64,000 nt of DNA from Mogibacterium sp. (GTDB lineage: Bacteria > Bacillota > Clostridia > Peptostreptococcales > Anaerovoracaceae), in contig JAFWGQ010000031.1 in NCBI GenBank assembly GCA_017512365.1, positions 80,932 through 144,931 of the forward strand. Direction: 5' to 3'. The notes under the pieces are model-generated. The model was given only the letters and a program-made list of their open reading frames with translations, was not told the origin of the DNA and did not search any database. Both the position numbers and the translations under genes were made by a program. Each line of letters begins with the position of its first letter. Position 1 is the first letter of the stretch. Below, piece after piece: positions 1-9,114 of the stretch.

Positions 1-76
1 GAGCCTGACGGCGCTGATGTTTGCCGCGGCGCTCATATACTGCGTGAAAAAGGAGAGAGGTATCAGAAAGATCTGA
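1..76 (+). CDS. C-terminal end of a membrane protein (partial)
   Basis: Reading frame 2 is open from the window edge to a TGA at 74-76. It encodes a hydrophobic stretch (SLTALMFAAALIYCV) followed by a basic tail (KKERGIRKI). This looks like the last membrane segment and cytoplasmic tail of a polytopic protein. The end overlaps the last 14 bases of the convergent gene on the minus strand. Function cannot be told from 24 residues. Confidence 0.5.
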   Translation, partial: SLTALMFAAALIYCVKKERGIRKI

Positions 77-1040
77 CAGCTTCGGCGATCGCGCGCATTT
101 CCTCAGGTCCGTAGCGCTGATCCACAGGCAGAGGAAGTATGTTGGCCGACCATTCATGAAGGAGGCTGTCCTCAGGAGATCCGTTCAGCAGGTACGACCA
201 GTTGGTCGGGACGAAGATGTTCCTCTCTGCCAGATGCTTTCTGAGAGCGACGCCGTCCGGATGATGATACGGGTACGCAAAAGGCGCCGACGGGAAAACC
301 TTTGTGAACGGGTTGCAGCCCGGCAAAAGGCGGCTGAGCTCCCTGTAATTGCTGCGGCGCTGCTCGCATACATGATCGTAGTCGATCCCGCGAAGCATGT
401 TCTCTGTAAACAGGGACATTTTTTTTGGCGTTTCGGACGAAAAGTCCGATGATACATCCAGCATTTCGCTGTAGTGATCCCTGGCAGAATCCTCAAGCCT
501 GCCGGCGAGATAGGATATTCTGCCGACGGAGCGGTCACGCTCGAGAGAGTCGTAGTCAGAGGCGATATCGGCAGCCAGGTATGCTCCGTCGCTGAGGCCG
601 AAGAATTTACGGGCTGTGTAGATGGTGTACACGCCCGGCAGATCAGCAGGCGCGTCAAAAAACGCCTGGGCGTTATCGACTATGAGCATGGGATACGCCT
701 CGTGATATCTGAGTATCTCGTCCGCGGTGAGCTGGCCGTAATAGCTGACCAGATAAAGGATGTCGGAATCACTCGGAGCATCCGCTCCGTTCCATACGGG
801 ACGCAGCGACTCGTCAAGAGCGTATCTCACAACATCATAGCCTGCCGACTCCGCGATATTCGGGACGGAATCACATATGTATTCCGGGATGAAGACTCTC
901 CTGTGCGGAAGCCTTTCAAGAAGCCATAAGAAGGCCGTTCTTCCGAGATTGAATCTGAGAAGATCACCGTAAAGCTCACGTCCGCGGAGCTGCTCGATTT
1001 CCATGTAGCCGCCGATTTCCTTTGTCATGCTGTCATCCAC
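63..1040 (-). CDS. DegT/aspartate-aminotransferase-fold PLP enzyme
   Basis: The 325-residue protein has the layout of a fold-type I PLP enzyme. VDNAQAFFD near residue 121 fits the Asp that pairs with the pyridine nitrogen, and TARKFFGLSDGA near 142 carries the likely Schiff-base lysine. It resembles compact DegT/DnrJ/EryC1-like proteins found in surface-sugar clusters, but the N-terminal motifs are divergent, so the substrate is unknown. Met5 and Met13 are alternative starts. It is divergent from the glycosyltransferase at 1174, so they probably share a regulatory region, and it faces the partial membrane gene at the window edge. The role in nucleotide-sugar transamination is inferred from the envelope context. 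Confidence 0.6.
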   Translation of the reverse strand: MDDSMTKEIGGYMEIEQLRGRELYGDLLRFNLGRTAFLWLLERLPHRRVFIPEYICDSVPNIAESAGYDVVRYALDESLRPVWNGADAPSDSDILYLVSYYGQLTADEILRYHEAYPMLIVDNAQAFFDAPADLPGVYTIYTARKFFGLSDGAYLAADIASDYDSLERDRSVGRISYLAGRLEDSARDHYSEMLDVSSDFSSETPKKMSLFTENMLRGIDYDHVCEQRRSNYRELSRLLPGCNPFTKVFPSAPFAYPYHHPDGVALRKHLAERNIFVPTNWSYLLNGSPEDSLLHEWSANILPLPVDQRYGPEEMRAIAEAVRSF

Positions 1041-1116
1041 CTCGCCATCACTTCAGCCGATAAGTGCCGGATCCTGAGATCGTCAACAAAAGTATACCAA
1101 ATCGCACCGTTAATGA

Positions 1117-1122
1117 TATAAT
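1117..1122 (+). promoter_or_regulatory. Candidate -10 box for the GT2 operon
   Basis: A perfect TATAAT lies about 50 bases before the GT2 start, in the 133-bp divergent intergenic region. No convincing -35 box is seen at 16-18 bases upstream, so the call is weak. Confidence 0.3.
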
Positions 1123-1173
1123 AAGTGAGAAAATTTTTGCAGATCCGGACGGGACTGCGCGACAGGAAGACAT

Positions 1174-2109
1174 ATGCTTGTAAGTATCGTAATACCTTGC
1201 TATTATTCGGAAAAGACCATACATAAAGTTGTCGACATGGTCACTGAGGAATTCAGCAGCCATGAGGGATACGACTGCGAATTTGTATTGGTGAACGACG
1301 GATCCACGGACGGGACGTTTGAGGAGATCCGAAGACTCAGCATGGAAAAAGACAATGTCAAGGGCATCAACCTGATGAGGAATTTCGGTCAGCACAACGC
1401 CATAATGGCGGCGCTCCAATACACGGAGGGAGACTATGTGCTCGGCATGGATGATGACATGCAGACGCATCCGTCACAGATATTCAAGCTGATCAAAAAA
1501 ATCGAAGAGGGTTACGATCTGGTATACGGCATCTATCCCAAGGTAAAGAATTCGGCCATCAAGAACCTGACCAGCAAGATAAACCGAAAGACTTCAAGGA
1601 TCATGCTGAGCAGGCCGAAAGACATCGAATCCAGCAACTTCTGGATCATCAACAGAACAGTCAGGGACGAAGCGGTAAAGTTCGACACGTTCAATCCGTA
1701 TGTAGACGCCATTTTCTACAGGATAACGAATAATATCGGCATGGTTCCCGTGGAGCATTTCAAGAGGGAATACGGTCATTCCGGCTATACCTTCAGAAAA
1801 CTGCTCAAACTCTGGCTGGCATACTGGAATTTCTCGGTCATCCCTCTGCGCATATCCTTCTTCTTCGGACTGTTCTCGTTTGCGGCCGGGATACTGTTCA
1901 CGGTATATATCATTATCAACAAGATACTCTCTCCGGACCTGCCTGTAGGATGGTCATCCACGATGTGCATCATAGCGCTGCTCTTCGGAGTCGTACTCAT
2001 GGTGCTGGGCATAGTGGGAGAATATCTGGGCAAGATAATCCTGATCCTGAACAACACGCCGCAGTTTGTGGTGCGCGAGACAGTCGGGATCAGTCAGGAA
2101 AAGAGGTAG
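1174..2109 (+). CDS. GT2 polyprenyl-phosphate glycosyltransferase (ArnC/GtrB-like)
   Basis: The protein has an N-terminal GT-A domain: VSIVIPCYYSEKTI, the UDP-binding VNDGSTDGT around residue 47, and the metal-binding DDDMQTHP around residue 92. Two C-terminal membrane segments follow (about 225-250 and 262-285). This is the layout of DPM1/ArnC/GtrB enzymes, which attach a sugar to undecaprenyl phosphate on the inner leaflet. Length (311 residues) is usual for the family. It begins a tight five-gene operon with an ATP-grasp protein and two EmrE-like proteins, which fits lipid-linked sugar synthesis followed by flipping. The sugar is unknown. Confidence 0.85.
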   Translation: MLVSIVIPCYYSEKTIHKVVDMVTEEFSSHEGYDCEFVLVNDGSTDGTFEEIRRLSMEKDNVKGINLMRNFGQHNAIMAALQYTEGDYVLGMDDDMQTHPSQIFKLIKKIEEGYDLVYGIYPKVKNSAIKNLTSKINRKTSRIMLSRPKDIESSNFWIINRTVRDEAVKFDTFNPYVDAIFYRITNNIGMVPVEHFKREYGHSGYTFRKLLKLWLAYWNFSVIPLRISFFFGLFSFAAGILFTVYIIINKILSPDLPVGWSSTMCIIALLFGVVLMVLGIVGEYLGKIILILNNTPQFVVRETVGISQEKR

Positions 2110-2113
2110 ATCC

Positions 2114-3325
2114 ATGGACAAGATCATGATACTCGGAGCCAGCGTATATCAGGTTCCGCTTATCCGCACGGCAAAGAAAATGGGACTATATACGATAGTC
2201 GCGAGTATCCCGGGGAACTACCCGGGCTTTTCTGATGCAGATGAGATCTGCCATATAAATACCACGGACAAAGAAGCCATCCTGGAAGTGTGCGAGAGAG
2301 AGAAGATCAGCGGGATATGCACATCCGGGACCGATGTCGCGGTGGCCACCATAGGATATGTCAATGAGCACATGGGCCTTGCAGGCATTTCCGAGCAGGC
2401 AGCGGAGAATGCCTGCGATAAGTCTGCCATGAAAGAGGCGTTCAAAAGGGGAGGCGTGGCTGCGTCGGAATTCCTGAAAGTCTGCTCGTATGATGAAGCA
2501 TGCGACGCTGCGGATAAGATCGGTTATCCGGTAGTCGTGAAATGCGTTGACAGCTCGGGAAGCCGCGGGATCAATGTCGTCAATGACCGGAGCGGCCTGA
2601 AAGAAGCCTATGAAGAGGCTGTCAGATATTCCAGGAAGGACTATGTCCTGATAGAAGAAAAGCTGTCCGGCACAGAGATCGGCGTGGACGGAATGATACA
2701 GGGCGGGGAAATACTGCTGATAGCACCGCACCGGAAATATACCTACACGCTCAACGGCGCCACCATGCCCGCCGGTCATTCGTTTCCGTATTACTGCACG
2801 GATGATGTGAGAAGAGAGATCGAAAAGCAGATAACGCTGGCCGTAAGGGCCCTTGGCCTTGACAACTGCGCGTTCAACTCGGATGTATTCGTGGACGGCG
2901 ACAATGTGTATATAATCGAGATGGGCGGAAGAGCAGGAGCGACGGGAATCCCGGAACTGATATCCATACACTACGGCTTTGATTTCTACGAAAAAATGAT
3001 CGAGAACGCGCTGGGGCGCAAAGTGGATCTCGGCCGGTGCAGCAGCAGGACGAAATGCATGTCCAGACTTCTGATGAGTCCGGTGGACGGACGCATCACC
3101 GCTATTGATGAGGACAGACTGGACGAGCTCAGGTCCCGCGGGAATGAGATAAGGACAGACTACGGTCCGGGCAGCGAAGTGGAGCACATGTACAACGGGA
3201 CCACAAGAATAGGGGATGTGATAACGAAGACAGATGACGGGCCTGAAACGGACGCGCTGCTCAGAGAGATATACAGCGCCATATTTGTGAACGGCAGATC
3301 CCTGGAGGAATTATGGGAAGGATAA
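2114..3325 (+). CDS. ATP-grasp domain carboxylate ligase
   Basis: I place the start at ATG 2114, behind an AGAGGT-like ribosome site and 4 bases after the GT2 stop; an upstream in-frame start would only overlap that gene. The 403-residue protein has a Rossmann-like preATP-grasp domain (MILGASVYQVP), then an ATP-grasp domain with YPVVVKCVDSSGSRG (lysine and glycine-rich loop) near residue 155 and YIIEMGGRAGATG carrying the metal-binding acid and Arg/Gly signature near 278. It resembles PurK/biotin-carboxylase-like carboxylate-amine or carboxylate-thiol ligases. Its place between a lipid-sugar synthase and flippase subunits suggests it modifies the sugar or a precursor; the substrate is not known. 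Confidence 0.8.
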   Translation: MDKIMILGASVYQVPLIRTAKKMGLYTIVASIPGNYPGFSDADEICHINTTDKEAILEVCEREKISGICTSGTDVAVATIGYVNEHMGLAGISEQAAENACDKSAMKEAFKRGGVAASEFLKVCSYDEACDAADKIGYPVVVKCVDSSGSRGINVVNDRSGLKEAYEEAVRYSRKDYVLIEEKLSGTEIGVDGMIQGGEILLIAPHRKYTYTLNGATMPAGHSFPYYCTDDVRREIEKQITLAVRALGLDNCAFNSDVFVDGDNVYIIEMGGRAGATGIPELISIHYGFDFYEKMIENALGRKVDLGRCSSRTKCMSRLLMSPVDGRITAIDEDRLDELRSRGNEIRTDYGPGSEVEHMYNGTTRIGDVITKTDDGPETDALLREIYSAIFVNGRSLEELWEG

Positions 3326-3681
3326 AGGATTATCTGCTGCTGCATGTATGCGTGCTGCTCTTTTCTTTCACAAGTGTATTTGCCAAGTTCGCAGCCAACA
3401 GTTATAACGAGGGAGGACTGAATAACCCCAAGCTGTATCTGTTCGTTTTTATGATGCTCGCGATATGCGTCGTCTATGCGTTTTTCTGGCAGATAGTCAT
3501 AAAAAAGGTGGACCTTCATGTAGGATATGCCAACCGAAGCGTCTATCTGATATGGGCCCAGATCTGGGCTGTGGCCATATTCGGGGAGCAGCTGAGCCTC
3601 AGGAATGTGATCGGGCTCATGACAGTACTGACGGGAGTCCTTGTGGTCACGATGAATACGGATTACGAGGAGGGGGAATAA
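3313..3681 (+). CDS. EmrE/SMR-like four-helix membrane protein (ArnE/F-like subunit 1)
   Basis: This 122-residue protein has four predicted membrane helices and the small-multidrug-resistance/EamA half-protein look, including a C-terminal segment GLMTVLTGVLVVTMN typical of the last helix. It overlaps the ATP-grasp gene by 13 bases and its stop abuts the start of a second small protein of the same fold. Paired small proteins of this kind (ArnE and ArnF) flip undecaprenyl-phosphate aminoarabinose in Gram-negative bacteria. By analogy this pair may flip the product of the upstream GT2. Assignment of substrate is inference. Confidence 0.7.
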   Translation: MGRIKDYLLLHVCVLLFSFTSVFAKFAANSYNEGGLNNPKLYLFVFMMLAICVVYAFFWQIVIKKVDLHVGYANRSVYLIWAQIWAVAIFGEQLSLRNVIGLMTVLTGVLVVTMNTDYEEGE

Positions 3682-4017
3682 ATGAATCCATATCTTCTGG
3701 TACTTTTCATTGCAACGATATTCTCGGCGTTTTCGCAGGTGCTACTCAAGCAAAGCGCACGGCTTGAGCATAAAAGCTGGATATATGAATACCTTAACTG
3801 GAGGGTGATCACCGCATATGCGATAGCTTTTGCCGTGCTCTTTTCCACCACATATGCCTATACCAGGGTGGATATGAAGTACGGGCCTGTGATCGATACC
3901 TTCACCTATGTATTCGTGATGCTGTTCTCATACTTCATGCTCAAAGAGAAATTCACAAAAGGACAGCTGGCGGGCAATCTTATCATCATTGCCGGAGTGC
4001 TTATCTATACGCTTTAG
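3682..4017 (+). CDS. EmrE/SMR-like four-helix membrane protein (ArnE/F-like subunit 2)
   Basis: A 111-residue protein with four predicted membrane helices starts immediately after the stop codon of its partner, so the two are almost certainly co-translated. DMKYGPVIDTFTYVFVMLFS and the ending GNLIIIAGVLIYTL match the third and fourth helices of EamA/SMR half-transporters. Two non-identical SMR-like proteins next to an ArnC-like GT2 suggests a heterodimeric lipid-sugar flippase. Confidence 0.7.
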   Translation: MNPYLLVLFIATIFSAFSQVLLKQSARLEHKSWIYEYLNWRVITAYAIAFAVLFSTTYAYTRVDMKYGPVIDTFTYVFVMLFSYFMLKEKFTKGQLAGNLIIIAGVLIYTL

Positions 4018-4030
4018 ACAGGAGACCAAA

Positions 4031-5248
4031 TTGCTGAACGAAAAGACAAGATACAGAAATCTGCTGATTGACCTTGCCTGGCTGCTGATAGTCCTGGCGA
4101 TCTGCTATGCGTGCTTCAATCTGTTCTCGTGGATGATAATCAACAGGGACGGCAATTACAGAGCGGACATAACGGCGTACATAAATTACGCGCTTGACGG
4201 AGACAACAGAAAACACAGGCTGGTGCTTGTCCTGTTCAGGTTCCTGTACGGGATCACGGGTACGGATCTGATGATAAGGGTATATCTTGCCGCAGAGATA
4301 GGACTCATCATTTTTACAAATTATTTCTATATCAAAGACTACTCAGGGGCTGACGCGGAGAACTCCTTCAACAGACTTCTCATGAGGGCGTTTTCGCTGG
4401 CGCTGATCTTTTCGGGACCGATCTACGTACTTAAGATACACAGGCACTTTTATAAGGATACCTTCCCTGTATTCGCCTGGCACTCGCCTACTCAGCAGAT
4501 GATGACGCTGTTCTCGCTTGCGGGCATGCTTTTCTTCTGCAGGGTGATCGCGAACTACGAGAAAGAGATAAAGATCAGTGACTGCCTGATCGCTGCGGTC
4601 TGCTTCATGCTGTCTGCATATTCCAAACCGAGCTTTATCATAGATCTGGTCCCGGCGATAATCGTCCTTTTCCTGATCGAGCTGTTCAGAAGCGGCACGG
4701 ACGGCATGTGGCAGAGATTCAAAAAGCTCTTTATCATGGGAATGTTCGTGGTCCCGAGCGGCATCTACCTGATCGTGCTGAATTACATCATATATGCGAG
4801 ATCTGACAGAAAAGGGGACAGCGACATAATAGTCAATGCATCGAGGTTCAACGGCATAGTGCCGCTGATCATAGCTGTCGCATGCTCGATAACTCTTCCT
4901 CTGATAGTATTGCTGTTCAACATGAAAAAGATCCGCACAGACAGACGGTTCCTGCTGTCATGGCTGACAGCGCTGATGGGCCTGCTGCAATGGGGTCTCC
5001 TGTCCGAGACAGGCAGCAGGGCAAGTCACGGCAATTTCACGTGGGGCAGTACGATAGGCGGATACATCCTGTACGCGACGAGCCTGGCGGTCGTGATGGA
5101 AAACATAAATGACGAAAACTTCCTGAGCGGCAGGAAACAGATGAAAGGATTGTACTATCTGCTGCTGGCCGGTTCGCTCGGGCTGTCCGTGGCCAGTCAG
5201 GTATATTACTTCTGCACCATGTACAGGGGAGCAGGCTTCTGGCGGTAG
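4031..5248 (+). CDS. Polytopic membrane protein, unknown function
   Basis: I choose the TTG at 4031 behind a GGAGA ribosome site, giving 405 residues; an ATG at 3989 would overlap the preceding flippase gene and has no site. The protein has roughly nine or ten hydrophobic segments with short charged loops, and an N-terminal region (WMIINRDGNYRADITAYIN) that could form an extracytoplasmic loop with acidic residues, as in GT-C glycosyltransferases. No family motif is decisive. It ends the ArnC/E/F-like operon, so a role in transferring a lipid-linked sugar is plausible but unproven. It converges on the next gene with only 3 bases between the stops. Confidence 0.6.
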   Translation: MLNEKTRYRNLLIDLAWLLIVLAICYACFNLFSWMIINRDGNYRADITAYINYALDGDNRKHRLVLVLFRFLYGITGTDLMIRVYLAAEIGLIIFTNYFYIKDYSGADAENSFNRLLMRAFSLALIFSGPIYVLKIHRHFYKDTFPVFAWHSPTQQMMTLFSLAGMLFFCRVIANYEKEIKISDCLIAAVCFMLSAYSKPSFIIDLVPAIIVLFLIELFRSGTDGMWQRFKKLFIMGMFVVPSGIYLIVLNYIIYARSDRKGDSDIIVNASRFNGIVPLIIAVACSITLPLIVLLFNMKKIRTDRRFLLSWLTALMGLLQWGLLSETGSRASHGNFTWGSTIGGYILYATSLAVVMENINDENFLSGRKQMKGLYYLLLAGSLGLSVASQVYYFCTMYRGAGFWR

Positions 5249-5251
5249 CAA

Positions 5252-7342
5252 TTACTGCTTTACCTCATATATATCCATTTCCGGGTTCTGATAACACAGC
5301 CGGTAATCATCATTGCTCAGATCAGCTGTGCTGCTGAACCTCTTTGATACCACGACATAATCGACTCCCAGTTCTCTCGCGATGCTGCCCCGGTCTTCAT
5401 TTCCGGGATCATGCATCGCTTCGTTATTCTCAAGCATGTTCCTTCTCCTGCCGAAGCCTCCCGGTCCTATGCTGAAGCCGGAACCCTCGATGTACTGATT
5501 GCGCCTTGAATATACGGCATACGCGAAGTGCGTGTTGCTCGCTCGCTCGGTAAGCTCGTATTTACGCAGAGGAATGCTGTAATAGCGGTCTGATGCTATC
5601 AGGGAATCCTTCGGAGTGTTGTCCCTCAGCCACAGCAGACCTTCGTATTCCGCGGCGGATACCCCTTTGTATACATGGGTGTCGATATTGTGCGATTCAT
5701 AGAAATCCCCGGTCGATGCCAGGGCGTTCGCTATATAAAGACCGTAGGTGCAGGCAAAAAAGAATATATTCAGAGCAAATACTCCCCTAACAAGTCTGAC
5801 GCCGACGGAGCGGTTTTCGCGGAGATCTTCAAAGAACCAGAAGGATACCATCGGAATCAGGGCGCAGGCCGTAAAGCCGAAATAGACCTGACTGTGTCCG
5901 TTGAAATTGAGGAGCATCAGCCCAAGGAAGCCCACCGTACAGAGCGCATAGACGGTGACTCTGCTGAATACGAATTCTTTCCGGCCGGTCAGTACAAGGA
6001 ACAGCTCGCGGACATATCCTGCGATAAACGGCAGGAAAAACGCAGTGAAAAAGAAGACTGCGAATACAGCGAAGAGGAGCAGCCAGGAACCGTACTTCGG
6101 GAGACCCAGAGCCATAATGTCTTCCTTGGCGAAGAAAATATCGGTGATCTCTCCCATGTTCAGGACCGAGCCGCCCTTGGTGTTTGAGTGCTGGGCTCCG
6201 AGCACATACATGTATATCAGGACAAAGGATATCCCTGACAATACAACGAGAGCAAAGGCTCTCGCATCGACCTTCCTTAATATGAGACCCAGAGCCAGAG
6301 TTCCGACGGTCCCCGCGACCAGCGCGGCTGCTATCGGGCCCTTGATGCCTGTAAGCAGCATCACAAACAAGGCCAGCAAAAGCATCTCCCGGGTGTTGAA
6401 GCGGTCTTTCCGTGAATCCGAGTCCCTGTCCCATATCTTAAGAAGAGGCAATATGGTCAGAAGGCAGGCTATGGCGACTCCGACATTGTTTATATTGCTG
6501 TAGAGCTGATATAAAAACCATGAATCCGCAAACTGCTTGAGGATAAACAGATTTGAAAGATGCAGAGACAGGCAGTAAAGGCCGGCTCTTTCCGGCATCC
6601 CGGAGAATTCCTTAAAAAAGCTGTAAAAAGAGACAGTCAGCAGCGGGGTGATCAGATACGGAGTGCCGCTTAAGATCAGCTCTTCCGAAGGAAGCCCGAA
6701 CAGCCTGACCGGAATGGACAGGAGCATCTCCGTAAAGAAGTGATACTCTATGCCGAGACCGTTCACCCATGGATCTGCCGGAGGATAGCCAAGCGCCAGG
6801 GCGTTGACGATCCCGGCATGGTAGGCGAAGTCGATCTTCATAAATGAGAATGCGCTGTTCGCAGGCGATATGTACGTGTACTGAGTCGCGAGCATGGAAA
6901 AAACGAAAGTCAGGGCAGCGAACAGATACAGAGATGAAGGAGCGTTCGCAAGGGAACGTCTGCAGTCCTGCAGGAACGATGCGATGCCGTTCCGGGCTGT
7001 CTGAGTGATCCATATCACCGACAGCAGCGGACCCGCTGCATAGAGCAGGATATCGGTACCCATGATGACTGATAAGTAATACAACAGGATGTTGAATGCA
7101 AATCCCGTGAAAAACGACCTTGACAGCTGAGTGGCTCTTATATCCGACCTTAGACCGAGATTGTCCATTATCAGCGTTCCCGGCACCAGTACGTAAAAAA
7201 TCAGAAAAACAAAATAGACCGCCAGCGTCCGCAGATCCGCCCTGAAATATACAAAGGCGATCAGCGATGCGATAAGCATGCAGATGACGGAGGCAGTCTT
7301 TATGATAATTTGAACTTGCTTTGAATGAATGAAATCACTCAT
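5252..7342 (-). CDS. Large polytopic membrane protein with C-terminal soluble domain (GT-C-like)
   Basis: The 696-residue protein has about 13 or more hydrophobic segments through residue 530, followed by a soluble C-terminal domain (about 555-696) containing EGLLWLRDNTPKDSLIASDR and DYVVVSKRF. That arrangement is common in predicted GT-C-type glycosyltransferases and related surface-polymer membrane proteins of Clostridia. The stretch FMKIDFAYHAGIVNALALG near residue 168 could be the first-loop acidic motif. Its start ATG overlaps the stop of the upstream 164-residue gene by one base, so the two are translationally coupled. Precise activity is unknown. Confidence 0.65.
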   Translation of the reverse strand: MSDFIHSKQVQIIIKTASVICMLIASLIAFVYFRADLRTLAVYFVFLIFYVLVPGTLIMDNLGLRSDIRATQLSRSFFTGFAFNILLYYLSVIMGTDILLYAAGPLLSVIWITQTARNGIASFLQDCRRSLANAPSSLYLFAALTFVFSMLATQYTYISPANSAFSFMKIDFAYHAGIVNALALGYPPADPWVNGLGIEYHFFTEMLLSIPVRLFGLPSEELILSGTPYLITPLLTVSFYSFFKEFSGMPERAGLYCLSLHLSNLFILKQFADSWFLYQLYSNINNVGVAIACLLTILPLLKIWDRDSDSRKDRFNTREMLLLALFVMLLTGIKGPIAAALVAGTVGTLALGLILRKVDARAFALVVLSGISFVLIYMYVLGAQHSNTKGGSVLNMGEITDIFFAKEDIMALGLPKYGSWLLLFAVFAVFFFTAFFLPFIAGYVRELFLVLTGRKEFVFSRVTVYALCTVGFLGLMLLNFNGHSQVYFGFTACALIPMVSFWFFEDLRENRSVGVRLVRGVFALNIFFFACTYGLYIANALASTGDFYESHNIDTHVYKGVSAAEYEGLLWLRDNTPKDSLIASDRYYSIPLRKYELTERASNTHFAYAVYSRRNQYIEGSGFSIGPGGFGRRRNMLENNEAMHDPGNEDRGSIARELGVDYVVVSKRFSSTADLSNDDYRLCYQNPEMDIYEVKQ

Positions 7343-7836
7343 TATTTTTTGGTCAGGACGACATTTATAAACTCACCGGTACCGTCGCGGTCCTCCTGCA
7401 TGATGAGCTTGCCGTCCGTGGTGAAGGAAAGCTTGACGTTGAAATTTTCGCTGTTCAGCAGCATGGAATTTCCCCCATAGGTCCAGGTGCCCGATATATT
7501 TTCTTCAGCGACATTTCCTTTCCATTTGCCGTCCTCGCCGATCAGCAGATCAACATTGCCGTACATGTATTCCGACTGTCCGGATGTAGCTGTCCATTTG
7601 CCGTAGAAGTCTTCCTGCTTTGCATCCCCGAATTTCAGCTCTGCGCCTTCGAGTTCTTCGTCATAAGAGACGCGGCTTCCCTGGTCTGAAGAAGACTGCT
7701 GCTTGCCGGAGCTGCTGCTGCCGCCGCCGCTGCCGCTGCCCGGTGTGATCGAATCATCCTTGCCCATCAAAACGAAAAAGCCCACGATCAACGCGGCAAC
7801 AACCAGTATCACGATTACAGGTTTTATTTTTTCCAT
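7342..7836 (-). CDS. Membrane-anchored extracellular protein, unknown function
   Basis: I place the start at ATG 7836 behind GAGGAGG; a TTG seven codons upstream lies before that site. The 164-residue product has one N-terminal membrane segment (VIVILVVAALIVGFFVLMG), a Ser/Gly-rich linker of about 25 residues, and a small beta-rich domain with FYGKWTATSG and ISGTWTYGG, reminiscent of lipocalin-like or copper-resistance NlpE-like barrels. It is coupled to the large membrane protein downstream and probably acts with it at the outer face of the membrane. Confidence 0.6.
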   Translation of the reverse strand: MEKIKPVIVILVVAALIVGFFVLMGKDDSITPGSGSGGGSSSSGKQQSSSDQGSRVSYDEELEGAELKFGDAKQEDFYGKWTATSGQSEYMYGNVDLLIGEDGKWKGNVAEENISGTWTYGGNSMLLNSENFNVKLSFTTDGKLIMQEDRDGTGEFINVVLTKK

Positions 7837-7903
7837 GATTCCTCCTCTGTCTGACAAGTCTGTAAGTGAGTCGGATGACCAGTGAAACTATCCAACAAAT
7901 TGA

Positions 7904-7932
7904 AGTATAATGTATCGGAAGGTATTTGTAAA
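7904..7932 (-). promoter_or_regulatory. Promoter of the 7836-5252 operon
   Basis: On the minus strand TTTACA and TATACT are separated by 17 bases, ending about 70 bases before the start at 7836. Its -35 box overlaps that of the rightward promoter described next. Confidence 0.5.
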
Positions 7933-7954
7933 TATATAGCCGATAATATACAAT
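7926..7954 (+). promoter_or_regulatory. Promoter of the rfbB wall-polymer operon
   Basis: TTGTAA and TACAAT are separated by 17 bases, about 70 bases before rfbB. The -35 box shares bases 7927-7931 with the -35 box of the leftward promoter, so the two polymerases could not bind at once. Confidence 0.45.
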
Positions 7955-8023
7955 TACTATGTCTAAGCGTTTTTCGAAACGGGATCCGCGACGGAAATAA
8001 TACTGACAGAAAGGTTTGAAATA

Positions 8024-9046
8024 ATGAAAAAGATACTTGTCACCGGAGCTGCCGGCTTCATCGGGAGCAATTTCGTATTCCACATGCTCAAAGCCCATCC
8101 TGACTACGATATCGTGGGACTCGATGCGCTTACATACGCAGGCAATCTCGAGACGCTCGCGCCTGTCATGGATGAGCCTCATTTCAGATTCGTAAAGGCG
8201 GACATCACTGATGCTGCGGCCATGGACAAGCTGTTTGCAGAGGAGAAGTTCGACGTGGTCGTCAACTTCGCCGCGGAGTCCCATGTGGACAGATCGATCG
8301 AGGATCCGGGAGTATTCCTCAGGACCAACATCCTCGGCACCCAGGTGCTGATGGGCGCCTCCATCAAATACGGAGTAAAGAGGTTCCATCAGGTAGGCAC
8401 TGACGAAGTGTACGGAGACCTGCCTCTCGACAGGCCTGACCTCTTCTTTGTAGAAACCATGCCGCTGACGGCTTCGAGCCCTTACTCGGCGTCCAAGGCA
8501 TCGGCCGACCTTCTTGTGATGGCGTATCACAGGACCTACGGACTGCCTGTGACGATCAGCAGATGCTCGAACAACTACGGGCCTTACCAGTTCCCTGAAA
8601 AGCTTATCCCGCTGATGATCGCGAACGCCAGAGCGGACAAGCCGCTGCCGGTATACGGCGAGGGGCTGAACGTCAGGGACTGGCTCTATGTGGAGGATCA
8701 CTGCAGGGCGATCGACCTCATTCTCGAGGGCGGCAGGGTCGGCGAGGTATACAACATCGGCGGCCACAACGAGAAGGCCAATATTGAGGTCGTAAAGATC
8801 ATACTCGACCAGCTCGGCAAGCCTGAGAGCCTCATCACGTACGTGACTGACCGCAAGGGCCACGACCAGAGATATGCGATCGATCCTACCAAGATCCACG
8901 ACGAGCTCGGATGGCTGCCTGAGACGAAGTTCGAGGACGGCATAAAGAAGACCATACAGTGGTATCTCGACAACGAGGCATGGTGGAAGAACATCATAAG
9001 CGGCGAGTATCAGCAGTATTACGAGAAGATGTACGGAAACCGGTAA
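8024..9046 (+). CDS. rfbB: dTDP-glucose 4,6-dehydratase
   Basis: The 340-residue protein is a full-length extended SDR enzyme. It has the NAD-binding [10 protein letters not shown] at residue 8, the catalytic SPYSASKAS (YxxxK) near residue 156, TDEVYG with the Asp-Glu pair that does the dehydration near 124, and [15 protein letters not shown] near 185. It converts dTDP-glucose to dTDP-4-keto-6-deoxyglucose in the cytoplasm. RmlA, RmlC and RmlD are not next to it, and the following gene encodes a WecE-like transaminase. The likely end product is therefore a dTDP-4-amino-4,6-dideoxyhexose, not rhamnose. Confidence 0.95.
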   Translation: MKKILVTGAAGFIGSNFVFHMLKAHPDYDIVGLDALTYAGNLETLAPVMDEPHFRFVKADITDAAAMDKLFAEEKFDVVVNFAAESHVDRSIEDPGVFLRTNILGTQVLMGASIKYGVKRFHQVGTDEVYGDLPLDRPDLFFVETMPLTASSPYSASKASADLLVMAYHRTYGLPVTISRCSNNYGPYQFPEKLIPLMIANARADKPLPVYGEGLNVRDWLYVEDHCRAIDLILEGGRVGEVYNIGGHNEKANIEVVKIILDQLGKPESLITYVTDRKGHDQRYAIDPTKIHDELGWLPETKFEDGIKKTIQWYLDNEAWWKNIISGEYQQYYEKMYGNR

Positions 9047-9051
9047 GATCC

Positions 9052-9086
9052 GTACATGAGCGGCGCCGGCATTCGCGCCGCTGTAC
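9052..9086 (+). other. Large intercistronic stem-loop between rfbB and the transaminase gene
   Basis: GTACA and GCGGCGC (9052-9066) pair with GCGCCGC and TGTAC (9075-9086). No U-tract follows, so this is more likely an mRNA-processing or stabilising hairpin, or a partial terminator, than a full terminator. Confidence 0.5.
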
Positions 9087-9114
9087 ATTCAAAAAACTGA
9101 AAGGGTAGCAGAAG

